Below are positions 8,014 through 14,530 of a DNA stretch of 14,530 bases, one piece after another; the stretch's first letter is position 1; each line of letters begins with the position of its first letter. This DNA is from Spirochaetaceae bacterium (GTDB lineage: Bacteria; Spirochaetota; Spirochaetia; B11-G9), in NCBI GenBank assembly GCA_030633365.1, contig DAOVSY010000030.1, positions 1-14,530 on the forward strand, in the 5' to 3' direction. Under the pieces are notes generated by a model, which saw only the letters and a list, made by a program, of their open reading frames with translations, ran no database searches and was not told the origin of the DNA. The translations under genes were made by a program, and so were the position numbers.

Positions 8014-10110
8014 TTATTTCTTTTTAGCAAGGGCTTCTAAAGCATCAACATAACTAAGGTTTAGTCTTCCCATTCTGTCTATTTCCAAAAGCTTTACAGA
8101 TATCTCCTGATCCTGTTCCAAAACATCACTTACCTTATTAACTCTTTCCCTTGAAAGTTTTGAAATATGGCAAAGTCCTTCTTTTCCCGGGAGGATTTCA
8201 ATAAAAGCTCCAAAATCAAGAATCTTTTTAACTGTACCTGTATATATTCTACCTACTTCAGGTTCTTCAATCAGACCTTTTACCATAGCTTCGGCCATAT
8301 CTGTGCCAGCCTGGGTTTTGCCATAAATAACAACTTTACCATCATTATCTATTTTAATTTCTGCACCGCTCTTTTCTGCAATAGCTTTAATATTTTTACC
8401 ACCAGGTCCAATTACTAAGCCAATTTTTTCTGTATCTATTGAAAAAGAAAATATTTTAGGTGCATATTTTGACAATGTTTCCTGAGGTGTTTTAATGGTT
8501 TCGTTCATAATATTTAGTATATGAAGTCTTCCTTTTTTTGCCTGTTCAAGTGCTTTTGCCATTAAATCTGCACTAACACCGGATATTTTAATATCCATCT
8601 GAAAAGCAGTTATACCATCTGCTGTACCAGTTACTTTAAAATCCATATCACCCAGATGATCTTCTTCACCTAATATATCACTAAGTACAACAGCATTTGT
8701 GCTGTCACTAATAAGTCCCATAGCAATACCAGCAACAGGTTTTTTTATTGGAACACCGGCATTTAACAGAGAAAGAGTTCCTCCACATACAGAAGCCATT
8801 GAAGATGAACCATTTGATTCAAGTATTTCTGATACAATTCTAATTGTATATGGAAAATCTTCCTTGTTTGGAAGAATTGCTTCAATAGCTCTGTAAGCTA
8901 AATGACCATGACCAATTTCTCTCCTTCCTGTTCCCATTCTACCAGTTTCTCCAACAGAGAAAGGTGGAAAATTATAATGAAGCATAAAATTATTAAAAGA
9001 TTTATCTCCATCAATATTATCTACCATTTGTTCATCATAAACAGTACCCAAAGTAGTAACAGCAAGACTCTGTGTTTCTCCTCTGGTAAAAAGTGCACTC
9101 CCATGAGTTCTTGGTAAAATATCTATTTCACATGTAATAGGACGAATATCTTCTACCCCTCTACCATCGGTTCTGATACCTTTTTCTAATATTGATTTTC
9201 TTACAATATCATATTCCATTTTATCAAAAAGCGCATAAAAAAGTTTTTCCCGATCTTCTGGAATTTCTTCTTTAAATTTTTCTTTGGTTTCATTTTTAAC
9301 AGCTTTTATAGCATCATAACGAGTAAACTTTCCTTTAACAAAACATGCTTCTTCCATTTTTTGATAAGCAAATTCAGTTATTTTATCACTTGCTTCCAAT
9401 GTAACAGAAACTTCTGGTATAGGAAGTTTTTCCTTTCCAACTGCTTTTGCAAGTTCTGTCTGAATGTCACAAATTTCATTAATGATTTTTTCTGCAAGAT
9501 GAATCGCTTCCAGCATTGTTTCTTCACTAACTTCATCTGCTCCACCTTCAACCATTGTAATACCATCTTTTGTTCCGGATACAATAATCTCAAGATTACT
9601 ATTATCAATTTGCTCAAAAGTAGGATTTATAATTAGTTTACCGTCAACCTGTGCAATTCGGACTGCACCTACTGGACCATCAAAGGGGATATCAGAAATT
9701 ACAACTGCTGCAGAGGCTGCAACCATAGCAACCATATCCGGTGGATTTATCTGATCGGATGAAACTACTGTAGGTACTACCTGTATTTCTCTTCCAAATG
9801 CTTTCTGAAAAAGAGGACGCATTGGTCTGTCAATAAGTCTACAAACAAGTATTTCTTTATCCTTTGGCCTGCCTTCTCTTTTAAGAAACCCTCCTGGTAT
9901 TTTACCAGCAGCATAAAATTTTTCATTATATTCTACTTGTAAAGGAACATAGTCTAATCCAGTCACAGGTGAGTTACCACAACATGCTGTTGCAAGAACT
10001 GCACTTCCTTCGTAACTTGCATAAACTGCACCATTAGCCTGTTTAGCCATACGACCTGTTTCCAGAATAAGATCACTCTCTCCTATACGTATTTTTACTT
10101 GATTTATCAT
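8014..10110 (-). CDS. pnp: Polyribonucleotide nucleotidyltransferase (PNPase)
   Basis: 698 residues, full length. It is a 3'-to-5' phosphorolytic exoribonuclease of mRNA decay, and forms a trimer. Domains in order: RNase PH 1 (about 1-140) with [14 protein letters not shown] (73-86) and [11 protein letters not shown] (91-101), which line the RNA entry; a helical domain (about 150-300); RNase PH 2 (about 310-545) with [11 protein letters not shown] (395-405) and [10 protein letters not shown] (483-492), where D484, D490 and K492 match E. coli D486, D492 and K494; KH (about 553-598) with the GPGG loop at 568-571; S1 (about 620-690) with [17 protein letters not shown]. The start ATG has AGGA 7 bases upstream, overlapping the rpsO TAG stop. 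Only 9 bases separate it from rpsO, so the E. coli-type pnp leader hairpin cannot be present. Confidence 0.99.
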   Translation of the reverse strand: MINQVKIRIGESDLILETGRMAKQANGAVYASYEGSAVLATACCGNSPVTGLDYVPLQVEYNEKFYAAGKIPGGFLKREGRPKDKEILVCRLIDRPMRPLFQKAFGREIQVVPTVVSSDQINPPDMVAMVAASAAVVISDIPFDGPVGAVRIAQVDGKLIINPTFEQIDNSNLEIIVSGTKDGITMVEGGADEVSEETMLEAIHLAEKIINEICDIQTELAKAVGKEKLPIPEVSVTLEASDKITEFAYQKMEEACFVKGKFTRYDAIKAVKNETKEKFKEEIPEDREKLFYALFDKMEYDIVRKSILEKGIRTDGRGVEDIRPITCEIDILPRTHGSALFTRGETQSLAVTTLGTVYDEQMVDNIDGDKSFNNFMLHYNFPPFSVGETGRMGTGRREIGHGHLAYRAIEAILPNKEDFPYTIRIVSEILESNGSSSMASVCGGTLSLLNAGVPIKKPVAGIAMGLISDSTNAVVLSDILGEEDHLGDMDFKVTGTADGITAFQMDIKISGVSADLMAKALEQAKKGRLHILNIMNETIKTPQETLSKYAPKIFSFSIDTEKIGLVIGPGGKNIKAIAEKSGAEIKIDNDGKVVIYGKTQAGTDMAEAMVKGLIEEPEVGRIYTGTVKKILDFGAFIEILPGKEGLCHISKLSRERVNKVSDVLEQDQEISVKLLEIDRMGRLNLSYVDALEALAKKK

Positions 10111-10119
10111 TATTTTTTC

Positions 10120-10389
10120 CTATTTTCTTATGTTGAGTTTCTTTAATATGGCTCTGTAACCTTCAAGATTGGTCTTTTTTAAGTATTTTAAAAGTCTTCT
10201 TCTTTGACCTACCAGCTTCAAAAGACCTCTTCGTCCTGCATGATCTTTTTTATGAATTTTAAAATGTTCAGTTAGTTCCAATATTCTTGTAGTTAGTAGA
10301 GCTATTTGAACTTCTGTTGAACCAGTATCATTGTCACTGGAGCCAAATTCTTTTACAATTTCAATTTTTTGATCTTTTTTTAAGGGCAT
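10120..10389 (-). CDS. rpsO: 30S ribosomal protein S15
   Basis: 89 residues, the standard size. S15 is a primary binder of the central domain of 16S rRNA and also forms bridge contacts with the 50S subunit. Diagnostic stretches are [13 protein letters not shown] (21-33), [19 protein letters not shown] (46-64) with the RNA-binding His-Asp and Arg residues, and LLKYL (66-70). It sits between ribF and pnp; the rpsO-pnp pairing is widespread in bacteria. It has the strongest Shine-Dalgarno sequence I could find in the window, fitting a highly expressed protein inside an operon of mostly low-abundance enzymes. The stop is TAG. I see no structured leader of the kind used for S15 autoregulation, because the upstream bases are ribF codons. 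Confidence 0.99.
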   Translation of the reverse strand: MPLKKDQKIEIVKEFGSSDNDTGSTEVQIALLTTRILELTEHFKIHKKDHAGRRGLLKLVGQRRRLLKYLKKTNLEGYRAILKKLNIRK

Positions 10390-10391
10390 TA

Positions 10392-11183
10392 TTAACCTTC
10401 CTTATTCTGTAAAAATTTAATAAAATCTAATTTATGCAAATTATGCATGGGAACTAAAATTTCTGACGATTTTATGCATATTTTTTCTATTTGCATTTCT
10501 TTTGTATTCCCTATACGTACAACATAATATCCTTGTGGCGGAAGGATTTGTTTTATGTTTTTCGTTTCTATAATAATGGTTTTATCTCTGATAATCTGAG
10601 GGATTCCGGCGACATCAAGAGAAAAAACTCTATCAAGCATATTTTGGGCTCGTTCAAGATTACCTTTCAAAACTGCTTCTCTTATAAGAGTACTGCTAAC
10701 TAGTTGGTCTTTGAAATAAGTCATTTTTTCAATATCAACAAGTACATTTTTACTCTTCAGGATTTCTTTGGCCTCATAAGAGCTAGTCCTGCCATTATTT
10801 CCACACCTAAAATTTTGACCAAGTGATAAATAAACCAGGTCACAATTTTCAGTAATAAGAGATAAAAAATCCTTTCCTGACAGTTTACTAAAATCAGAGG
10901 AAAAGTCAATGAGTATTACTATATCAATGCTCATGGAAGAAAGTGTTTGAAGTTTTTGAGTAATTGTATATATATCCCCTGGATAGGTTTTATCTTTAAA
11001 AAAAAGTCTTGGATTATCTGTAAATGTTAGAACAATAGATAAATCCGATTCATAATTAGTTATTTTTTTAAATATAAATTGGTGTCCCTTGTGTAGACCA
11101 TCAAAAACTCCAATTGACATAGATGATGTTCCGGTTCCTTTTAAAGAACCTTCAATAAATTCATTCCAATGCATAACTTTCAT
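10392..11183 (-). CDS. ribF: RibF-type FAD synthetase (FMN adenylyltransferase) with degenerate riboflavin kinase domain
   Basis: 263 residues, against about 300-315 for bifunctional RibF. The N-terminal adenylyltransferase half is intact: [10 protein letters not shown] (25-34) is the nucleotide-binding signature, [12 protein letters not shown] (121-132) matches the family's GxDFxFG region, and SSTLIRE (163-169) closes the domain. The C-terminal half is only about 78 residues instead of about 125. It keeps a recognisable [11 protein letters not shown] (214-224, like LPxxGVYAVxV), but the GRxLGFPTAN loop is reduced to TKNI (207-210), and the NIGxxPT region and catalytic Glu of riboflavin kinase are absent. 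Likely activity is FMN to FAD only; riboflavin phosphorylation would need another enzyme. The ATG overlaps the truB stop (ATGA), with AGGA about 9 bases upstream. Confidence 0.93.
   Translation of the reverse strand: MKVMHWNEFIEGSLKGTGTSSMSIGVFDGLHKGHQFIFKKITNYESDLSIVLTFTDNPRLFFKDKTYPGDIYTITQKLQTLSSMSIDIVILIDFSSDFSKLSGKDFLSLITENCDLVYLSLGQNFRCGNNGRTSSYEAKEILKSKNVLVDIEKMTYFKDQLVSSTLIREAVLKGNLERAQNMLDRVFSLDVAGIPQIIRDKTIIIETKNIKQILPPQGYYVVRIGNTKEMQIEKICIKSSEILVPMHNLHKLDFIKFLQNKEG
10396..10403 (-). promoter_or_regulatory. Strong ribosome binding site of rpsO within the end of ribF
   Basis: The coding strand reads AAGGAAGG, six bases before the rpsO ATG, formed by the last ribF codons (AAG GAA GGT). 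It contains a near-complete anti-16S match and is stronger than the sites of the neighbouring genes, of which murJ and rbfA show none. Confidence 0.75.
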
Positions 11184-12067
11184 ATGATTCTATCCTGAAC
11201 AAATTTATATTTATAAACACCATCAACTTTTTCAATAAGTGCAAGGAAATCATCATTCTCGTCAAAAAAAGCAGAAAATCCATCTGGTAAAATATTATCT
11301 TCTTTTAACCAACTTGTAATAGCTATCCCTTTAAGAATCATATCTGCCTGAATTTTTTTTACATTAAATACATTTATGGAATCAATCATATTAAAAAGAT
11401 CTTTTCCACTGATAATATTTGTTTCAGGATTAAAGTTTTCTGCAAGTACAGAATCTTTTATATGCCATTTACCTACTTCTGTTCTTAAAAGGGATGAAAC
11501 ATGTGCTCTTGAATTACAGGCTAGTCCTAAATCTCTTGCAAGTGACCTTATATATGTACCTTTGGAACATTTTACTTTAACAGATAAATAAGGGGGGGTC
11601 CAATTTTCTATTTTATAATTATGTATTAGTACAGATCTTTTTGGAATATCAGGTTTTTTCCCTGCTGCTGCAAGTTTATAAGCCCGTTGACCATTTATAT
11701 GAATTGCAGAAAAATCCGGTGGTCGCTGTAAAATATTTCCAGTAAAATTTGAAATATTATTTTCTATTGTGGATATATTTGGAATATCTGAAACTGCAAT
11801 TACTTTTCCTTCCGGATCCAGTGTTTCAGTTTCTTCACCAAATTTATAAGTTGCAATATATTCTTTGTCCATATTTGTAAAAAATGGAGCTAATTTAGTC
11901 ATTTTCCCTGTTAAAACCAGCATAAGGCCTTCTGCAAATTTATCTAAAGTACCTGTATGACCCACTTTACCAGAGTTTAACATTTTTTTTAAACCATAAA
12001 GAACTTTAAAAGAGGTTATACCTGTTGATTTATTTAGAAGAATCAGACCGGAATGAGATTGTATCAA
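11180..12067 (-). CDS. truB: tRNA pseudouridine-55 synthase
   Basis: 295 residues, normal length. It isomerises U55 in the T loop of tRNA to pseudouridine and also acts as a tRNA chaperone. Motifs: GHTGTLDKFAEG (36-47) with catalytic D42; QRPPDFSAIHINGQRAY (114-130); KGTYIRSLARDLG (169-181). The start is TTG (12065-12067), overlapping the rbfA stop as TTGA, with GAGGA nine bases upstream. The first downstream ATG is codon 29 and would remove the conserved GLILLNKSTGITS stretch, so TTG is the better choice. A run of seven C lies in codons 157-159 (Thr-Pro-Pro). The C-terminal 60 residues are divergent and probably a PUA-like domain. Confidence 0.97.
   Translation of the reverse strand: MIQSHSGLILLNKSTGITSFKVLYGLKKMLNSGKVGHTGTLDKFAEGLMLVLTGKMTKLAPFFTNMDKEYIATYKFGEETETLDPEGKVIAVSDIPNISTIENNISNFTGNILQRPPDFSAIHINGQRAYKLAAAGKKPDIPKRSVLIHNYKIENWTPPYLSVKVKCSKGTYIRSLARDLGLACNSRAHVSSLLRTEVGKWHIKDSVLAENFNPETNIISGKDLFNMIDSINVFNVKKIQADMILKGIAITSWLKEDNILPDGFSAFFDENDDFLALIEKVDGVYKYKFVQDRII
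11592..11598 (-). repeat. C7 homopolymer inside truB coding strand
   Basis: Seven G on the + strand are seven C in the truB coding strand, in codons ACC CCC CCT for T157-P158-P159, the same three-codon string as in tgt. The frame is intact as given. Confidence 0.9.
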
Positions 12068-12414
12068 GAATTAAGTTCCTCAAGTTTTTTAATCATATCA
12101 ATTCCCTGCTTTATGGACAGGTCTACATAAAAAGTAAGTTTAGGTGTATTTCTTGTTTTTAATTTTTTTGCAAGTTTCATTTGAATAAAACCACTTGCAT
12201 GGTTTAGAGCTTCAACTGATTTTTCCAAACTCTTATTACTTTCAAAACCAGAGATATAAACTTTTGCATATTTTATATCTCTGGATATATCAACATCAGA
12301 AACTGAAACTAAATTACTAATTCTAGGATCTTTAATTGTACCAGAAAGAATCATTTTACCTAACTCTTCCTGAATAAGAGTTTGTATCCTTGCTATCCTG
12401 AAACTATCACTCAT
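12064..12414 (-). CDS. rbfA: Ribosome-binding factor A
   Basis: 116 residues, a single KH-like domain. RbfA binds the 30S subunit during late 16S rRNA maturation and cold adaptation. The family pattern is visible: RIARIQTLIQEELGKMI (6-22), KDPRI (28-32), VSVSDVDISRDIKYAKVYIS (36-55), then NTPKLTFYVDLSI (89-101) with the conserved P-x-L-x-F-x-x-D. It lies 2 bases after the infB stop with no visible Shine-Dalgarno sequence, because the upstream bases are the A-rich infB end. Expression therefore probably depends on coupling to infB. Its stop overlaps the truB TTG start. The infB-rbfA-truB order is shared by most bacteria. Confidence 0.97.
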   Translation of the reverse strand: MSDSFRIARIQTLIQEELGKMILSGTIKDPRISNLVSVSDVDISRDIKYAKVYISGFESNKSLEKSVEALNHASGFIQMKLAKKLKTRNTPKLTFYVDLSIKQGIDMIKKLEELNS

Positions 12415-12416
12415 AA

Positions 12417-14530
12417 TTATTTTAATTTTCTGGCTATTTTTTGAACTTCATAAGCTTCAAAAGTATCGCCTTCCTTTAAGTCTGTGAAATTTTCAATTCC
12501 AATTCCACATTCATAACCTTTCTCTACTTCTTTTGCATCATCTTTAAAGCGTTTAAGTGAAGTAATTTTGCCAGTATGAAGTTCTATACCATCACGAATC
12601 ACATGAACAGTTGAACCTCTTGTAACTTTTCCTGTTAATACATAACAACCTGCAATAAGTCCAATTTTAGGAACTTTAAAAGTACTTCTAACCTCTATAG
12701 TACCAATTGTAACTTCTTTTAATTCTGGTGATAACATACCTTCCATGGCAGATTTAATATCTTCAAGAGCATCATAGATAATTGTATATTTACGAATTTC
12801 TACTTTTTCCTGGTCTGCAAGCATAGTTGCTTTTGGAGTAGGTCTTACATGAAAACCAACTATAATTGCTTTGGAAGCTGATGCCAGATTTACATCATTT
12901 TCTATAATTGCTCCAGCAGCAGCATGAATTACATTAAGTTTAATTTCCGGTGTTGAAAGTTTTTCCATAGCAGTTTTTAATGCTTCTACAGATCCATGTA
13001 CATCACCTTTAATAATTAATTTAAGTTCCTGGACTTCACCTTCCTGAATTGAGTCGTAAATATTGTCAAGAGTAATTTTCTTAACATTTTTAGCTTCACC
13101 CAGTCGTTCAAGTTCCTGACGTTTTTCACCTACCAATCTAGCCTGTCTTTCTGTCTCAGTAACCTGAAAAGGTGAACCCGCATCAGGAATTCCACTAAAC
13201 CCAAGTATTTCTACAGGTGTAGCAGGAGTTGCGAAATCAATTCTTTCTTCCTTGTCATTAAACATGGCTCTGACTTTTCCTGGATAAACACCAGCAACAA
13301 AAGAATCACCAATTTTTAATGTTCCCCTTTCTATTATTACAGTTGATACAATACCTCTGCCATGATCAACTTTTGATTCCACAACCTTACCTTCTGCTCT
13401 GCAATTATAATTTACTTTAAGTTCAAGTAATTCTTTTTGAAGTATTATAGTTTCCAGTAGATGATCAATCCCTTGTTTTTTTAGAGCCGAGACTTCACAG
13501 AATAGTGTTGATCCACCCCAGTCTTCCGGCATAAGATCATATTCAGATAATTGTTGTTTAACTCTATCTACATTTGATTCTGGTAAATCTACTTTATTTA
13601 CAGCAACAATAATTGGAACATTTGCTTCTTTTGCATGATGAATTGCTTCAATTGTCTGAGGCATTACACCATCATTTGCAGCAACAACCAATATAACAAT
13701 ATCTGTACTATTAGCACCCCTGGCTCTCATGAGTGTAAAGGCTTCATGCCCTGGAGTATCAAGAAAAACTACATCATTTTCATCCAGCTTTACTTTGTAA
13801 GCACCTATATGCTGTGTAATTCCACCATGTTCTCCTGCAACAACATCAGCTTCTCTAATTGCATCAAGTAATTTTGTTTTTCCGTGATCAACATGACCCA
13901 TAACAGTAACAATAGGTGGTCTCTCTTTCAATTCGCTTTCATTTTCTTTAGCAGTTTCAATTATTGTTTCATCATAAAGTGATACAATATTTACTGCACA
14001 ATCATATTCTTTGGCAATGAGACCGGCAGTTTCTGCATCTATCTGCTGATTGATTGTTACCATCATCCCCATACCCATAAGTTTACTAATTAACTCAGAA
14101 GCTTTAAGGTTCATTTTTTTTGCCAAATCTGAAACTGTAATAAAATCCATTATATCAATAGATTTAGGTACAGGATTTGTCATGACAATAGTTTTCTTTT
14201 TTAAAGGATAGTTCTTTTGCTGAACTTCCTGTTTTTTATTTTTTTGATAAGATGCTTTCTTTTTGGCCTTAAAAAATTTCTTACCTGCGGGCTTTTTCTG
14301 TAAATCTTCAGATGCTGAAGGAGAAGGACCACCAGTTCTATTAGTTTGTGCACCTCTTTGGAAAGGTGGTCTTCCACCTTGTGCTCCACCTGGTCTACCA
14401 CCCTGATATGGAGGTCTTCCACCCTGGTAAGGAGGTCTTCCACCTTGATTATTACCCTGATAGGGAGGTCTTCCACCTTGATTATTACCCTGATAAGGAG
14501 GTCTTCCACCTTGATTATTACCCTGATAGG
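12417..14530 (-). CDS. infB: Translation initiation factor IF-2, N-terminus beyond the window edge
   Basis: 703 complete codons are visible and the true start lies off the right edge. The frame is open across 14184-14530; the ATG at 14183 is internal, has no Shine-Dalgarno sequence, and the upstream frame encodes an IF-2-like low-complexity tail. Order: G/R/P/Y/Q-rich tail (visible residues 1-61), Lys-rich segment (78-112), IF2_N domain (about 126-178, containing [15 protein letters not shown]), then the GTPase domain with G1 GHVDHGKT (211-218), G2 GITQHIG, G3 DTPGHE, G4 NKVD (311-314) and G5 SALKKQG, followed by EF-Tu-like domain 2, an IF-2 domain 3 and the C-terminal fMet-tRNA-binding barrel. 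It delivers fMet-tRNA to the 30S P site and drives subunit joining. It heads the visible operon; nusA often lies upstream in bacteria, but this cannot be seen here. Confidence 0.98.
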   Translation of the reverse strand, partial: YQGNNQGGRPPYQGNNQGGRPPYQGNNQGGRPPYQGGRPPYQGGRPGGAQGGRPPFQRGAQTNRTGGPSPSASEDLQKKPAGKKFFKAKKKASYQKNKKQEVQQKNYPLKKKTIVMTNPVPKSIDIMDFITVSDLAKKMNLKASELISKLMGMGMMVTINQQIDAETAGLIAKEYDCAVNIVSLYDETIIETAKENESELKERPPIVTVMGHVDHGKTKLLDAIREADVVAGEHGGITQHIGAYKVKLDENDVVFLDTPGHEAFTLMRARGANSTDIVILVVAANDGVMPQTIEAIHHAKEANVPIIVAVNKVDLPESNVDRVKQQLSEYDLMPEDWGGSTLFCEVSALKKQGIDHLLETIILQKELLELKVNYNCRAEGKVVESKVDHGRGIVSTVIIERGTLKIGDSFVAGVYPGKVRAMFNDKEERIDFATPATPVEILGFSGIPDAGSPFQVTETERQARLVGEKRQELERLGEAKNVKKITLDNIYDSIQEGEVQELKLIIKGDVHGSVEALKTAMEKLSTPEIKLNVIHAAAGAIIENDVNLASASKAIIVGFHVRPTPKATMLADQEKVEIRKYTIIYDALEDIKSAMEGMLSPELKEVTIGTIEVRSTFKVPKIGLIAGCYVLTGKVTRGSTVHVIRDGIELHTGKITSLKRFKDDAKEVEKGYECGIGIENFTDLKEGDTFEAYEVQKIARKLK
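14401..14530 (-). repeat. 33-base tandem repeat in infB coding the [11 protein letters not shown] unit, running off the edge
   Basis: Units begin at 14422, 14455, 14488 and 14521 (the last one cut by the edge), with a 21-base short unit at 14401-14421 that lacks the bases for the NNQG part. More degenerate GGRP copies continue down to about 14360. Differences between the full units fall only at Tyr (TAT/TAC) and Pro (CCT/CCC) third positions, so the peptide unit is unchanged. Total copy number cannot be known because the array leaves the window. Confidence 0.95.

Noticed and set aside
9361..9636. Plus-strand 91-residue and minus-strand 79-residue frames inside pnp
   Set aside because: Both are shadows of the fully conserved pnp reading frame, with no start signal or domain of their own.
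14181..14183. IF-2 start at the ATG 14183
   Set aside because: There is no Shine-Dalgarno sequence upstream, and the frame continues open with IF-2-like low-complexity and Lys-rich sequence to the window edge. An internal short form is not excluded, but there is no evidence for it.
14201..14509. Minus-strand 102-residue frame with VEDLxIRV-type repeats
   Set aside because: It is the alternative-frame reading of the 33-base infB repeats; the infB frame explains this DNA.

Overview
The window is AT-rich and densely coding. It reads as a core-genome segment of a spirochaete. The gene order infB-rbfA-truB-ribF-rpsO-pnp-dut-lptF-lptG-tgt-murJ is, as I recall it, the order seen in Borrelia and Treponema, though I cannot search to confirm this. 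The species is not identifiable from the sequence. There are no RNA genes, insertion sequences, CRISPR arrays or intergenic gaps above about 15 bases.

Layout. The left end (2-1186, + strand) holds the C-terminal 394 residues of an unrecognised single-pass membrane protein. Its extracytoplasmic part carries five identical GSSSGT repeats encoded by perfect 18-base units. It converges on, and its stop codon overlaps, the last gene of a 12-gene minus-strand run covering the rest of the window. Read in the direction of transcription (right to left) the run is: infB (IF-2, start beyond the right edge), rbfA, truB (TTG start), ribF, rpsO, pnp, dut, lptF, lptG, tgt, murJ, and an exported HEAT-repeat protein. 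Gaps are 0-14 bases, and five junctions overlap: four by 4 bases and dut/lptF by 26 bases. This points to one polycistronic unit with heavy translational coupling.

Function. The first half of the operon serves translation: initiation (IF-2), 30S maturation (RbfA), tRNA modification (TruB), a 30S protein (S15) and RNA turnover (PNPase). RibF supplies flavin cofactor and Dut clears dUTP. The second half is mostly envelope work (LptF and LptG permease subunits, MurJ lipid II flippase, an exported HEAT protein) with the queuosine enzyme TGT in between.

This is largely an ordinary housekeeping region; I see no undescribed system. Points worth a second look: MurJ lacks the TM8 arginine and glutamate of the E. 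coli protein (V277 and Q280 instead). RibF has a shortened, degenerate riboflavin-kinase half. A substitution in dUTPase motif V coincides exactly with the lptF start codon. Two 7-base C runs lie in the tgt and truB coding strands. Both window edges carry in-frame tandem repeats encoding disordered protein.
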